A DNA stretch of 64,000 nucleotides. It comes from Litsea cubeba. Its lineage: Eukaryota; Streptophyta; Magnoliopsida; Laurales; Lauraceae. The notes under the pieces are model-generated. The model was not told the DNA's origin. It saw only the letters and a list, made by a program, of their open reading frames with translations, and ran no database searches. The stretch spans positions 215,819 to 279,818 of the forward strand of contig WHSA01001387.1 of the NCBI GenBank assembly GCA_012931725.1, in the 5' to 3' direction. Every line of letters starts with the position of its first letter. Positions within the stretch are counted from its first letter, which is position 1. Positions 20,436 through 32,892 of the stretch are shown one piece after another. Made by a program: the position numbers and the translations under genes.

Positions 20436-23246
20436 TTAAAATTTTACTTGTATTTGCATTATATTTTTCTATAAACCTGTTCATACACCTGTATAAAAAT
20501 AAATCTGTTCATATACCTATATTCAACATAAAAAATGCAATGAAATAAAACATTACTAAATAAACAAATCTCCATTTTTCAATTGTTTCATTCATCTCAT
20601 TAAACAAATATTACAATCAATAATGATACCGTCTCATACAAATGTCCAACATACATATATATACAAATAAACCGAAAAAAAGTCCTACACTCCCACAAGT
20701 AAGCAACCGACCCCAAAGCGTCTATCAATCTGCAATGACAAAAATAACATTAAATTCTTTTCAATGAATTAAATTATAAATCAAACATAGTCAAGCGACT
20801 CTGCTGACATTTTATGATCTCGTGTCATCAACTTGTAGAATTAATGTTTAAGGGAGAGGTACAAATCCATCATCTTAATTTATGAGACAACCCATGATCA
20901 CAAAATCCATTCAATATAACTTTCTTACTTACATGGGAGAAGCAAAGATTAGCACTGAAACAATGTTGCCTGAAAGAAGCAAGCAAGAGAAATAATTGAG
21001 ATCTTCATATAGACATAGACATTCCAAGGCACTTCTTTTATTTCTCTGCAAGTTACTGCAATTTCTATGCTATTGCAATCTATCACATGAATACTCTCCA
21101 ATTTATTTTTGTTTTGAATGTGTGATCTATCTGCAACGGTAAGGCCAGTTTGATGAGGTCAATTCAAATCGATGGCAATTCACTGTCTTGCAAGGGGAAG
21201 GAGAGATCACAAGTAACAATAGACATGCTCATAGCAACCAAACAGATCCCAGTGACTGGCATTTATCAAGTGGGCGACACAGGGCTTGCCCTTCCGCGCT
21301 CCTGAACGGTCAATCCATTTGTGAAATTGTCCAAATACATAAATGGGCCTAATGGGTCTATTGTAGCTTATATTCCTTCCCATTTATTGAACGGGCTGTG
21401 TCTCAAACCTAGGTCCAGCCCTGATACGCCCAAGAAGCCTGCTACAATCAGGCTGGGCCGCACCGGACCAGATGAATATAGCCGAATTAAAATGAGTCAA
21501 TTACTACAACTTTAAGGACAAAAAAAAAAAAACACACATGGTTAAGTTGTATAAAATTTGTCATTGCATCAACAAAGCCTAATGTTATGTAACACATGAA
21601 CCCAAATATCTAGAGGCTGCATGACTCTAAGTTCAATCATGTTTTATTTGACGATCATGAATGTAATCCAGAAATGACTTCTGTCAACCATGGCTGCCAT
21701 TTAATGAACAATGACAAGTAGCTAAAACCAAATCTAAGTGCAACTCCCCTTCGCTTTCTAGCCCATGAGGAAATCACATGTACTGATCAAGTCCTTCCAA
21801 CATTGGCACAAGCCTAAGCAGCAAATTGCTCCCCTATTTTCAGCCCTCTCCTTCACAATCTGGGACCATCTCGGCTGCAACAAGGACCCCAATTGGACCA
21901 CTATCATCTTACTCTTCAAAGAATTACAATCCAGTTTCTCCATGTGGCAGCAACACGGCTACACCTACCGTATCAATAACAAGATTCTCTCTGACCTTTT
22001 GCAAAATTGCAGTTACAAGCTTTTAAGTGTCAGTAGAAGCTTCATGCATGGTTGGGGTTGACAGTTACATTTCAATCTCTGTCATAGATCTCTAGATTCA
22101 ACTCAAGATGATTGTCTCCTTCACGATATTCTCATTGGCTATCCACAAGTTTTAAGCTGGTAGCTAGGTCCCCCCCCTCAATTTGTGTCATGTCGTTGCC
22201 TTTTTAGTTTCTCTGTACCAGAGAATTGGAGTCCTATCTAACACGCGGCAGTCACATGCGCCTGCTCTTACCTGGCAATGGTGGGCCTATCTCTCCCTCT
22301 TTCCAAACAAAAGCCCCAAGGATAAGGCTGCAGTCAGTCTCAATCATCGATGCATGATTCTATTTGCACGGATTGTGATGTAGTGTGCCCACAATTATAG
22401 GTCTCATGGGTCACTTTCATCATCTGAGTATCATATGAGTAATGGCAGAGTCACAGCTGATTTGTTCTAGAGAAGTCCTGTTCAGTTAAAAATAGATAGT
22501 ATCACATATTAACAATATCATAGTGATGTGATCTATGTTTGGAGTTCTGTATGAGGGGGAGCAAAAGAGGTGTTGCAATTTCTTTTGTTAGCTCATATAT
22601 ATCATCTACTCATAATTGTCAAACTCAAGCCTTGGCCTTAGCCAGACTTTTCACGGCTGGATAGCTATTGCCCCATGTGACTACATCTGGGTCACCATTA
22701 TATCACCCGCAGATCACTTAGTGGCTGTGAGCTAGTTCAACTTGTATTCTGTTCCAGATGGTTTTTGATGGTGATTTTGAAAATATAAAAAGAAACAAAA
22801 TACCTCATCCTTACACTGATCAAACTTTGACATCCAAACTAGTAATAACTGCTTTGGCAATCTAGGCGAAATCCAGTTATAAATTCTATCCTCTCTTGTA
22901 GATCCACATATTCATCCGAGAAGCAATGCTAAGATTGATGTAAGGTGTTATAGTAAAGGATATATGAGCAGATAAAAAGAAAATTCGCAACAGCTCTAGC
23001 AACAACGAAAAATCAAGAATTTCATTAAAATGGTTTGGGGAAACACAACTCATGATAAACAATCTCATGTTTTAAAGAGTAGCGAGTTGATCAAGAAATT
23101 AGGATTACTAAGTACATTGAATAAACTAGTGAAAAGGCCTGATATATCGTAAATTTATGAGAGCATGACTTTAAATTATGTTGAGCTGAATAAAGCTGAT
23201 CCTAGATAGGCCAAGCCTCTTCTGATATACAGTGCAGTGAGGGCTG
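20436..23246. other. CACTA-1 interior without recognised genes
   Basis: AT-rich sequence, probably the region downstream of the transposase genes. Short open frames near 21765-22061 and their minus-strand counterpart show no motif I recognise. A donor-like CCAG|GTAAGAG is visible on the minus strand near 22275, so a captured exon is possible but unsupported. Confidence 0.45.
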
Positions 23247-24890
23247 TTTTCGAGCCTAAGTGATGGAAAATCCAATGTTTATGTCGTAATTCTCTAACCG
23301 GGAGTCCTATTTGTGAACCGCCAGCTCCTACAAGTTACTATATCCTCGAGGGAAGCGCTCGTGCCGGTTTTCAATTTTTCCGGAGGCCGTTTCCCGTTCC
23401 GGTCCCCCGACGGGCTGTTTTCAAGCCTAAAGTGTTGGAAAATCCTATGTTCGATCGTTATTCTCTAACCGGGAGTCCAATTTGCGAACCGTCAGTTCCT
23501 ACAAGTCACTCTACCCTCGAACGAAGTGCTCGTGCCGGTTTCCGATTTTTCCCGCGGCCGTTTCCCGTTCCGGGCCCCCGGCGGGCCGTTTTCGAGCCTA
23601 AGTGATGGAAAATCTAATGTTTCTGTCGTAATTCATTAACCGGGAGTCCTATTTGCCAACCGTCAGTTCCTACAAGTCTCTCTACCCTCGAGCGAAGTGC
23701 TCGTGCCGGTTTTCGATTTTTCCCGCGGCCCTTTCCCGTTCCAGTCCCCCGACGGCTGTTTTCGAGCCTAAGTGATGGAAAATCCAATGTTTATGTCGTA
23801 ATTCTCTAACCGGGAGTCCTATTTGTGAACCGCCAGCTCCTACAAGTTACTATATCCTCGAGGGAAGCGTTCGTGCCGGTTTTCAATTTTTCCGGAGGCC
23901 GTTTCCCGTTCCGGTCCCCCGACGGGCCGTTTTCAAGCCTAAAGTGTTGGAAAATCCTATGTTCGATCGTTATTCTCTAACCGGGAGTCCAATTTGCGAA
24001 CCGTCAGTTCCTACAAGTCACTCTACCCTCGAACGAAGTGCTCGTGCCGGTTTCCGATTTTTCCCGCGGCCGTTTCCCGTTCCGGGCCCCCGGCGGGCCG
24101 TTTTCGAGCCTAAGTGATGGAAAATCTAATGTTTCGTCGTAATTCTCTAACCGAGAGTCCTATTTGCCAACCGTCAGTTCCTACAAGTCACTCCTCTAAA
24201 CCCTCGAGCGAAGTGCTCGTGCCGGTTTTTCCGATTTTTTTCCCTCCCGCGGCCGTTTCCCGTTACAGTCCCCCGACGGGCTGTTTTCGAGCCTAAGTGA
24301 TGGAAAATCCAATGTTTATGTCGTAATTCTCTAACCGGGAGTCCTATTTGTGAACCGCCAGCTCCTACAAGTTACTATATCCTCGAGGGAAGCGCTCGTG
24401 CCGGTTTTCAATTTTTTCCGGAGGCCGTTTCCCGTTCCGGTCCCCCGACGGGCCGTTTTCAAGCCTAAATGTTGGAAAATCCTATGTTCGATCGTTATTC
24501 TCTAACCGGGAGTCCATTTGCGAACCGTCAGTTCCTACAAGTCACTCTACCCTCGAACGAAGTGCTCGTGCCGGTTTCCGATTTTTCCCGCGGCCGTTTC
24601 CCGTTCCGGGCCCCCGGCGGGCCGTTTTCGAGGCCTAAGTGATGGAAAATCTAAATGTTTCTGTCGTAATTCTCTAACCGGGAATCCAATTCATGAACCG
24701 TCAGTTCCTACAACTCACTCTACCCTCACCTACCCTCGAGCGAAGTGCTCGTGTCGGTTTTTTGATTTTTCCAGTGGGCGTTTCTCGTTTCGGACCCCCG
24801 ACGGGCCGTTTTCGAGCCTAAAGTGTTGGAAAATCCTATTTTCGCTCGTAATTCTATAACCGGGAGTCCTATTTGCCAACCGTCCTATCG
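23247..24890. repeat. about 170-bp satellite in a three-monomer higher-order array
   Basis: Monomers begin with TTTTCGAGCC or TTTTCAAGCC near 23247, 23418, 23588, 23757, 23929, 24099, 24282, 24455, 24626 and 24808. Three types recur in fixed order A-B-C: A has TATATCCTCGAGGGAAGCG, B has GTTCGATCGTTATTC with CCCCCGGCGGG, and C has AATCTAATGTTTC. The A-B-C trimer (about 510 bp) is present three times, and copies of one type in successive trimers are more alike than neighbours. One related monomer lies inverted at 36727-36916. Confidence 0.9.
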
Positions 24891-26001
24891 TTTTCGTTAC
24901 CATTTAATGAATTATGTTGGTTAACAAATAAGGGCGGCATCCCCTTTTCAGATTTCTGCCACATGGAATCCTATTACATAAAATTGAAGTTCGTTTTGAT
25001 TGTATTATTTATGCAATGTATCTGGGAAAGGACTCCTTAAAACCCATGTTTGCAAAGCCCCCTTTCTTACTGTTTAATGGGACGCAACAGTTATCAATCC
25101 ATGCATAAGTTCACAATATTTTTTTTTAAATAGATTAGTTTTTTTTGCCTTGTGTGGTAAAATTATGTCAGAAGGAAAAAAGAGAAGAAGATTCAAATCT
25201 TGACAGTCATAATCTGGTTTGAGGAAGGATCATACAAGTTTTAGGGTGTATTTGGTTGTTGTCTTGTACCCCAGAGTTGCAATAGTTTTTGTTATTTTTT
25301 TGGCAGAATTGATAGTTATATTCTGTCATTCAGTTATATAGTGGAGAGTAATTAAGAATTGACATCATGTTCTATACTTGGTTTTTTGAAATGGGTTATG
25401 TACTTTTCTTCGATGGGTGCATACTGCCTTATACTTCTTAGGTTGATGTTGACATCAATGATTGCTATTGATTGAGGATATAGAACCTCATCCTCCTCCT
25501 CTTCTTTTTCTTCTTCTTTTTGGAATTGTAATAGGGATACTAAACTTAAAAGACATTATCCCAGCAAGAGTGAATTATGAGTTTTCACAATCTCAAATGC
25601 TGAAAACAAATGGCTACAAATTAAAAAAAAAAAACTAATTCAAATGTATTATGAATTAGAGACTTGGGGGTACCTATGGTGAACACAGGATGTTGGAATT
25701 TCTACTAGCCATGTAGAAGTTCAGTCAAAAGAGAATATAAATACATGGAAAATTCCAATGGTTTGTAGAATGAAGTTTATGTTTATAGACAGGTCACTTT
25801 CAGTGGCGGACCAGTATTTTGATTTGAGGGGTGCAGATCTTAATAGGTAGTCCCTGGTCACTTTTACTGCCTAATGTAGTCTGCAAGTTGCCACTAGCCC
25901 ATCAACTTAGACATTAGATGAGGCAGCAAAAGTAAACCCAGGTTTCAGGGGCAATAGAAGTTTTGCTAGTGAACGGTGAGGAAACAGTGAAGATCACTCA
26001 C
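24891..26001. other. CACTA-1 interior between satellite and captured exons
   Basis: AT-rich DNA with no coding signal. A hAT-type terminus-like CAGTGGCGGACCAG lies near 25801. It may include introns of the captured FIGL1 fragment, but the next FIGL1 exon is not visible. Confidence 0.45.
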
Positions 26002-26227
26002 CTGAGGAAGGGAAAGCTTGAACAACCCATCCTTCTTCAAAAGATTATGGATAATCCAGGCTCTTGCTTCTTCACCAACAATAACATTATAAAATTGTTT
26101 TCTAAATAATTCTTAAATGAGGAAACAGTGAAGATCACTCACCTGAGGAAGGGAGAGGAATGTATAGTCGCTTTGTAAGTCGTCTACGAGCAGCTTCATC
26201 AAGCTCCTGAGGTCTATTTGTTGCCCC
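26002..26227 (-). pseudogene. FIGL1: captured fragment of FIGL1 (fidgetin-like AAA-ATPase), two exons and their intron
   Basis: On the minus strand, 26227-26143 encodes ATNRPQELDEAARRRL followed by TKRLYIPLP and a CAG|GTGAGT donor. After an intron of about 70 bp, 26075-26002 encodes EARAWI, NLLKKDGLFKLS. These are consecutive exons of the AAA-ATPase domain of fidgetin-like 1, a regulator of meiotic recombination; the RRRL and YIPLP form separates it from katanin and spastin. Both exons end in the same 36-bp stretch running from the exon end into the intron (26108-26143 and 25967-26002), so one border was copied onto the other. The retained intron points to DNA-level capture. Only about 50 codons remain and no P-loop is present, so it is non-functional as an ATPase. 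Confidence 0.75.
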
Positions 26228-26709
26228 TTTTTACAAATATCCAATAATCAAAACTTAATGGAATGAACTGATGTTATAATGATTACAGAAGCTACTGTGC
26301 AAGTCACTTTTTTCAGTGATCTTCTCATAACATGACACACGCAAGAAATCCAAGCCATTCATATAATGGACCTCACCATACATGGGCCATGTCCAAACAA
26401 CAAGCACTACGGTTCACTAGGGCTGTCCATTAGATGCTTTAATTTATTCTACCAATATAGCACACAATTGTGACAATCCTAAGCTCACCAATCCTAACAA
26501 TACTAAAATAAAAGAATAAAAGGAAGAAAACCCATTTAAAAAGCTCACCAATCACACCGGATAAAAAGTGAGAATATAAAACCAAAAGCCATAAAATCAA
26601 CAAAATCGATCGACACCCAGAAACGGAAAGATATAAAAAAGCACAATATAAGGATTACGTTTTGTAATATATTTTTTAGATGCAATTTATTTATTTTATT
26701 TATTTTTAC
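26228..26709. other. CACTA-1 interior, AT-rich, no gene
   Basis: May be intron flanking the captured exons (26228-26340) followed by AT-rich linker. Nothing else is visible. Confidence 0.4.
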
Positions 26710-28632
26710 CTATGGGCCTAGGTGAGCGCCCCCACCACCCAGGTTTGCATCATGATCTCCAATAGTTGTGCCATCACCAGCAGAAGTGGTCCCTCTCGTG
26801 ATGTCCAATAAGCCGGTCGGGTCTATCCCTGTTGCAGATGCCAACTGTTTAATGATTGCCTCAAGTGCATGATATCTTCTGTCCTGCTCAGCCACCCTCT
26901 TGTCTTGTTCAGCCACCCTCTTCTCTGCTCAGCCTGCCTCAAGTCTTGTTCAGCCTGCCTCTTGTCTTGTTCAGCCTGCCTCTTGTCCTGCTCAGCTGCC
27001 TCCTAGCCTGATCAGCCACTTGCTCCCGCCCGCAAGGCGATCACCTCAGAATGCGCTGCCCGAGACTGTGCAGAGGATCTTGTATATATCCCCATATCCA
27101 TTTAAGTATCCAGACCTCTTCCCAAGCACATCAACAGCAATCTCCTCCTCGCTCATAGGAGTTGTGACTGAGGGCTGCGACTGCTCCTCAATCCGCTGCA
27201 CCAGTGCATCCTGCCATTTAAAACAACAAGGGATTTAGAATGCTTAGCTAGGATCATTATTTTCCGATTTCTAATTTATTTATGAAGCAAACGTACATGT
27301 CTCCTGCTCAGCCACTTCCGTTTACCCACTCATTCTTAAAATTTTGTACTGTAGTGGGTGTCGGCGGAAGAACCGGATATAGGCGGCGCTTGACCGGCAT
27401 TCTGCGACATCTGTTAATTGCAAGGCGTTTGTAGATGATATAACCTAGCTACATATTATAATTTAATAACTTAGATGTCCATGCTCGTCATATGAATATA
27501 TCAGTACATCATAGACAGCCTCGATGCAAAATGATCGGCCTGGAGCCACCTAGTATGATTATATGGCAACGTGGCTCGACGCTCTTGAGCCTTTTTAGAC
27601 TTCGCATACATAGAACAGCATATAACTAGCAGTCAAAATGTTATAAACTCATTACGAATAGAATTCGTTGGAATATAATTAATTGTTGATAGATAACATC
27701 CCCGAATTTACCTTCCAAGAGTGGTGACTCCAGCATTGTGAGATCAGCAGCTGCCAATCCAGCTGGGATCACAAACGCATGTCGGGTGGTCCTGGGTCGG
27801 GGAACCCCCTGCTCCAACAACTCGAGGTAGTGACTGTGCAGCTCGTACTTCCACTCTTATACAAAACTCCGCATTGGCGGTCAATGTCCGCCCTGATCTG
27901 CATATCACCCTCGTAATCCCCGATATCAAACAATTGCTGCAATTAGGGGAGAGCCATACAAGATTAGTAATAACAAAATATAAGCAGATATTGTAATGAG
28001 GCGCACAACTATAATAATTTGGGTAGACATCTTATGCTTCAGTTTACCTGAACTGTAGCAATAACTGCATGCTTGATCCCACTTTCAAGCTTCTCCAACC
28101 ATGAGGCCTTCCGGAGCAACCTCTCTAATGGCTAACCCAAGATGGTTAACCAGTAATGGGGCATGTTCCCCTTCTGGCCCTATGGCTGGAGATGGAGATC
28201 GGAACGTGAGATGTTATGACCCAGCTGTCTTCTAAGCTTCGTCGCATTCTTCCTCGCGTAACACCCCTTACACGAGTCTGTTGCGAAGAGAGTGGGGCTG
28301 ATGCTGTTACAATTACAACGGTAAATGAGTTAGTGAACAGATATCATTAAATTGAGTGAAATTCATGATTTTAAAAATGTCATAATGTTCTCACCTACGC
28401 TGCTACTCACTGTATGAGGACTCAGCAGCAGCTGGGACGGTTGAGGCTGGGTCGGTAAGGGCTCTGTGGTCGGAGGCTGAGTCGATGAGGGCTGTGTGGT
28501 CGAAGGCTGTGTCGGTGAGGGTTGTGTGGTCGGAGGCTGAGTCGGTAAGGGCTCATGTGTGCTCTCTACACCAGCTAAACCGAGTGCAGCTGCAATAGTC
28601 CGAGCACGTTTCACCCTACTAGCCCGAGGCAT
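26710..28632 (-). pseudogene. TNPA-like protein gene of CACTA-1 (plant Transposase_24 type), decayed
   Basis: The start at 28632 reads MPRASRVKRARTI, followed by a run of TQPPT/TQPSP repeats. Pieces further on in several frames match the plant Transposase_24 family: an ARKNATKL box near 28250 and LPYNHTRW near 27550. The C-terminal coiled coil has repeated AEQDKR/AEQDRR units (26916-26710). In En/Spm elements TNPA binds the subterminal repeats and assists TNPD. Stops and frame changes interrupt the fragments; intron positions are not certain. It lies downstream of TNPD on the same strand, as in other CACTA elements. Confidence 0.6.
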
Positions 28633-28847
28633 ATCTGCAATCTGGATTAAGCAAAGTGACAAGGAAAATAAATAATTAATAGCAAAAATCAAGAGTATGA
28701 GTACAGTGAACGGCAACAACTTACATTAAATGGAAATGGAAATCATTTTAGCACGAGTTTCAACATCAAAAATGATATTTTAAAGTACATGTCATGACAT
28801 TCACATAACGATTACCTCATCCGATTGAGACCGAGATGTATCATCAT

Positions 28848-29102
28848 CTACATCATCATCTTCTGTGGGAATGTAGTTCTCCATCTTATCATTCCCAATG
28901 ACATTCTTCTTTCCCTTCTCGTTTGTCCCTTTAACCGAACCAATATAGCACGTGCGGTCCGTTGGAGCCCTAGAGATGCAAGTTTTTCTGCATTCTGTTT
29001 AATTGTCTGTTTTCTCTTTAATAAATAATTGGAAGCTTGCACTTGACGTGACAACTCTCCTGGTTTGACCCATTTTTTCCCTCTGTTTGGCATCTCTTGC
29101 AA
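28848..29102 (-). CDS. small CACTA-associated ORF (84 aa)
   Basis: Starts MQEMPNRGKKWVK and contains RKQTIKQNAEKLASLGL, a basic segment like the ENxxKLExLGL stretch often predicted beside CACTA transposase genes. It probably belongs to a neighbouring multi-exon transposon gene rather than standing alone. No catalytic motif. The function is not known. Confidence 0.35.
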   Translation of the reverse strand: MQEMPNRGKKWVKPGELSRQVQASNYLLKRKQTIKQNAEKLASLGLQRTARAILVRLKGQTRRERRMSLGMIRWRTTFPQKMMM

Positions 29103-29339
29103 CTATGATATATAAATAGGATTAAAATGTGAAATGTAAAAAACTTTTTATCCATATATGAACAAATCAGAAGAGAAAATGAAATTGAAGACAATGTCAT
29201 TATGTAAGATAAGATCTTTATTAATTTACTTAATCGTTACATGTGCAAAACTTGAAACAAACACTACATGTCATATTCAATGTCATCATCTTCCTCACTA
29301 TGAACATCAGTTTCTTCATCTTCGTACTCCGCCAGTGTT

Positions 29340-32300
29340 TCATCCTCGTCTGTGGTCATCCTTGTCCGCTGACTCATCACCGAGAACGATCTCAGGATCT
29401 ATATCATCCCTAGAATATTGGACACTAGTACCATCGACGAGGACTGGGACAACAAATGTCGTTTCGTCCTGCTGAAATGCATCAACAGGCACATCACAAT
29501 CGTCGTCGTCGTCATCCCGCTTAGCAGGTACATCCCATGCTCCCCGAGGCTTGACCCGTTCTACGACCCTCCAATTTTTTCCCCTGCTGGTGTCATTGAC
29601 GTAGAAGACTTGTGTCACCTGACTTGGTAGGACAAATGGATCATCCATACACCAACGACCAGTGATATCAATGCTTGTAACATGGTCTTCGATGTTTACC
29701 TTGTGCTTGGTACTAGTGTTGTACCATTCACATTCAAATAAGACCACCTTACCCCCGTGTCGATAGGACAATTCCCAGACTTTACAAATGTAGCCATAGT
29801 AGTCATGTTTCTCCCCTTCGTATTCCCCTTCCACGACCACGCCGCTACTCTGGCTCCTACGACACTTCTCACGGTCTTTAGTGTGGTATCGGACACAATT
29901 GCAATCACAACCCTGATAAAGATTCACTTGGGACCTAGGGCCATTTGCTAATGACCACATCTCATCAGAAGCTTCTGGTGAACCTAGGGTTCGCAATTGA
30001 TTCATCTACATAGGAAGATTAAGTCAAATGCATTGAACTAATGTTATTTTAAAACAAATCCAATAATAACTAGCAATTAAAATGAACATATTTTATATGT
30101 CTTACACGTTGTTTGAACCATTTTGAAAATTCTCTTCGTTGTATCTGCCCGACATCTCCACATCTTTGATCTTGCACTAAATTCTTGTGTTCCCTACTCA
30201 AGATAGTTTTTACTGAATAAATAAAAGTAGATAATGAATAAAGGAATCAACAAGCATTGTACAAATATGTTTAGATTGAAGCACATACTGTAGATATGGC
30301 AACACCTCGGGGCAATTATTCAGCACAAACCAATGAGCCATGTCACGAGCTTTTTGAGAAGGATCATGTGCCCTTGGCATCAACCCAATGGGACGGACAA
30401 TTTGTGTGAAGACCGACATCCCTGGGCCACGTTCGCCACCATCATCATAACGATCGGCTCGATCAGTCTGCCTTAAATACATTGAGCAAAAAGTGAGACA
30501 CTCTTTGACAATGTAGGCCTCCGCAATCGAACCTTCAGGCCGAGCTCGGTTGCGAACGTACCCTTTTAGGGTCTTCAGAAACCTTTAAACAATCAATGAT
30601 AACAACTATGATTTCCAATGGAAGGCAATAGAATTAATACATAAATAATTAATCAATCACATCAACTATTACCTTTCAATCGGATACATCCACCGATATT
30701 GCACAGGTCCACCAAGCATGGCCTCGCGTGGCAAGTGAACCGATAGATGGACCATCACATCAAAGAAAGCAGGAGGAAAGATCCTCTCAAGCTTGCACAA
30801 TTGAAAAACTATCCGCTCCTGCCATTTTTTCACAATCTCTTGTCCTCTGTGTTTTCGAGCATAGGTCTTGGAAAAAGCTGCCTACTCAAACAATGTAGGT
30901 AAAGGTATCCTTATTCAGAAACCGCGCATGCCAATAGGAAGGATGCTTTGGAGAAGGACGTGGCAATCATGGCCTTGTCAACCAGCTAATTTAATCATTT
31001 TTCGATGTCTAGCACGCCTCGAGAGGTTTCGCCGCAGAGCCCTCGCGTGTAGTTGGATGGATTTCAAGAATTCAAAAAAGTTATCTCTGATGTTTGTGGG
31101 CTCCAAGAGTGTAGGAGGCACGCGCTTCAAGGGCTTGAATCCATCAGCCTCTCTCGCACTAGATGCAACTCTGGTCTGATGCCCATATTTTTCAAATCCT
31201 TACGCGCTTTCTCGGCGTCCCTTGTTTTTGCCCTTGATGCCCAAAATTGTTCCAACCAAAGCTACACAGACGTTCTTCTCAATGTGCATAGGAGCAAGGT
31301 TGTGTCGGAGTCTTTTGCACTTCCAATAAGGCATTTCAAATAGGATGCTTTCTTTGTCCAATTCAGTTCTCCATAGTCACGCGGTCTTTGTTATTCTTGC
31401 CAAACTTGACCGGCGCTAGCTCTTCGAGTTGGTCCAGTACCTTCTGGCCCCGGTAGATCCAAAGAAATTCTTTTCACGCTCATGCTGACCGTTGAAGGCT
31501 TTGCTTCTACGCCATTGGTGGTTAGTTCCAAGTATTTTCGATGGCCAATGTAACCAATCTTATCTTTCACTTCACCCCTAACGATGCTGTCATTACACGA
31601 GGGCAAGCGTTATAACCCGTTGTGCTCCACCCAGACAAGTTACCATATGCAGGAAAGGTCATTTATCGTCCACAGCACAGCCGCATGCATTGAAAGATTT
31701 CCTTAGTGGAGGCATCATAAGTAGATACACCCATGATCCCACAACTCCTTCAACTCATCAACCAAGGGCCTCAGATATACATCGATATCGTTTCCCGGTG
31801 AGTGAGGTCCTGGAATGAGTAATGACATCATCAAGAAATGGCTCCTTCATGAACATCCATGGTGGCAAATTATAAGGCATAAGTATGACAGGCCACATGC
31901 TATACGAGGTGCTCATGTTACCGAAAGGATTGAATCCATCGGTGGCTAACCCCAGTCTCACATTACGTGTCTCTTGGGCAAACTCTGGATATTTCATATC
32001 AAATTCTTTCCATTCCACTGAATCAGCCGGATGCCGCGCTATCCCATCATCAACCCGCTTATTCACTATGCCATCTCATCTCTGTGGCTGTCTTCCTTGA
32101 CATATACAATCTGCGTAACCTCGGCATCAATGGGAAATAACGGAGCACCTTATGAGGGATCTTCTTTCGCTTGCCATCACTGACCTTGTACCTAGGCTCT
32201 TCGCATTCTGGACATTTTATCCAATTGAGCATTCTCCTTCCAATATAGCACACAATTGTGTTTGCAAGCATCTATGTTCTTGTATCCCATGCCCAAGTCC

Positions 32301-32892
32301 CAATAATTTCTTCGCCTACGTAAACCGATGCCGCACCACATGACCTCGGGTAAAAAGTCCTTAAAAAATCTGCAGAACCTTGTCGAATGACTTATTGCTG
32401 CACCCACTTTCTACCTTCACATGCAATACCTTGATGACAAACGATAACAAAGTATCCGAGCTTTTGGCATCCTGGGTACAAGCCACGCTGAGAAGCCTCC
32501 AACAAATTTTCAAAATCATGCACATCATCCCTACTCTCGAGTATCTTCATCCAAATAAGTTCCCCTACGATGGTCCTCTATTCAACTGCAATCGTATTCA
32601 TCATGAGTTATCTTCTGATTCAGCCTCGCTCTCATCCGAAATCATCGGTTGAACTATGGGTTCCCCGTGATATATCCACCGCATGTATGAGACCATCATA
32701 TCCGTTAAGGGTGCAAATGCCTTCTCACTGTATCATAGTCCTGCATCATATGGTTACAGCAATCATTACACGGGCACCTAATCAACACCGCCCGCCCAAA
32801 TTCGCCTTTGCAAAATCAATAAATGAGATCACCCCATCTATGTACTCCGCATCAAATCGGTTCTGATAACGTAATATCCAACTCCTGTCCAT
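29340..32892 (-). pseudogene. TNPD transposase of CACTA-1 (Transpos_assoc, Transposase_21, DUF4218, DUF4216), frameshifted
   Basis: The minus strand starts at 32892 with MDRSWI, the usual first residues of plant TNPD (Transpos_assoc domain). Transposase_21 follows: IPHKVLRYFPL and SRKTATEMRWH (about 32130), RHPADSVEW and LATDGFNPFGNMSTSYSMWP (about 31930), MHIEKNVCVALVGT (about 31280). DUF4218 is at about 30800-30300 (PPAFFDVMVHLSVHLPRE, RPEGSIAEAYIVKE). DUF4216 is in an uninterrupted frame at 30005-29340 (GVVVEGEYEGE, YGYICKVWELSY). Frameshifts and stops fall within Transpos_assoc and repeatedly between 32.3 and 30.6 kb, so it is inactive. TNPD would cut the CACTA ends; the Asp in LATDGF is in the catalytic region. 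Confidence 0.88.

Noticed and set aside
21765..22061. Possible captured exon
   Set aside because: A 98-codon frame and a donor-like site are present, but I recognise no protein family and both strands are open.
24114..24859. Small ORFs within the satellite
   Set aside because: They recur only because the monomers repeat, differ between monomers and have no conserved frame.
23247..24890. CRISPR-like array
   Set aside because: Regular repeats, but there are no unique spacers; monomers of about 170 bp are contiguous and in a plant genome.
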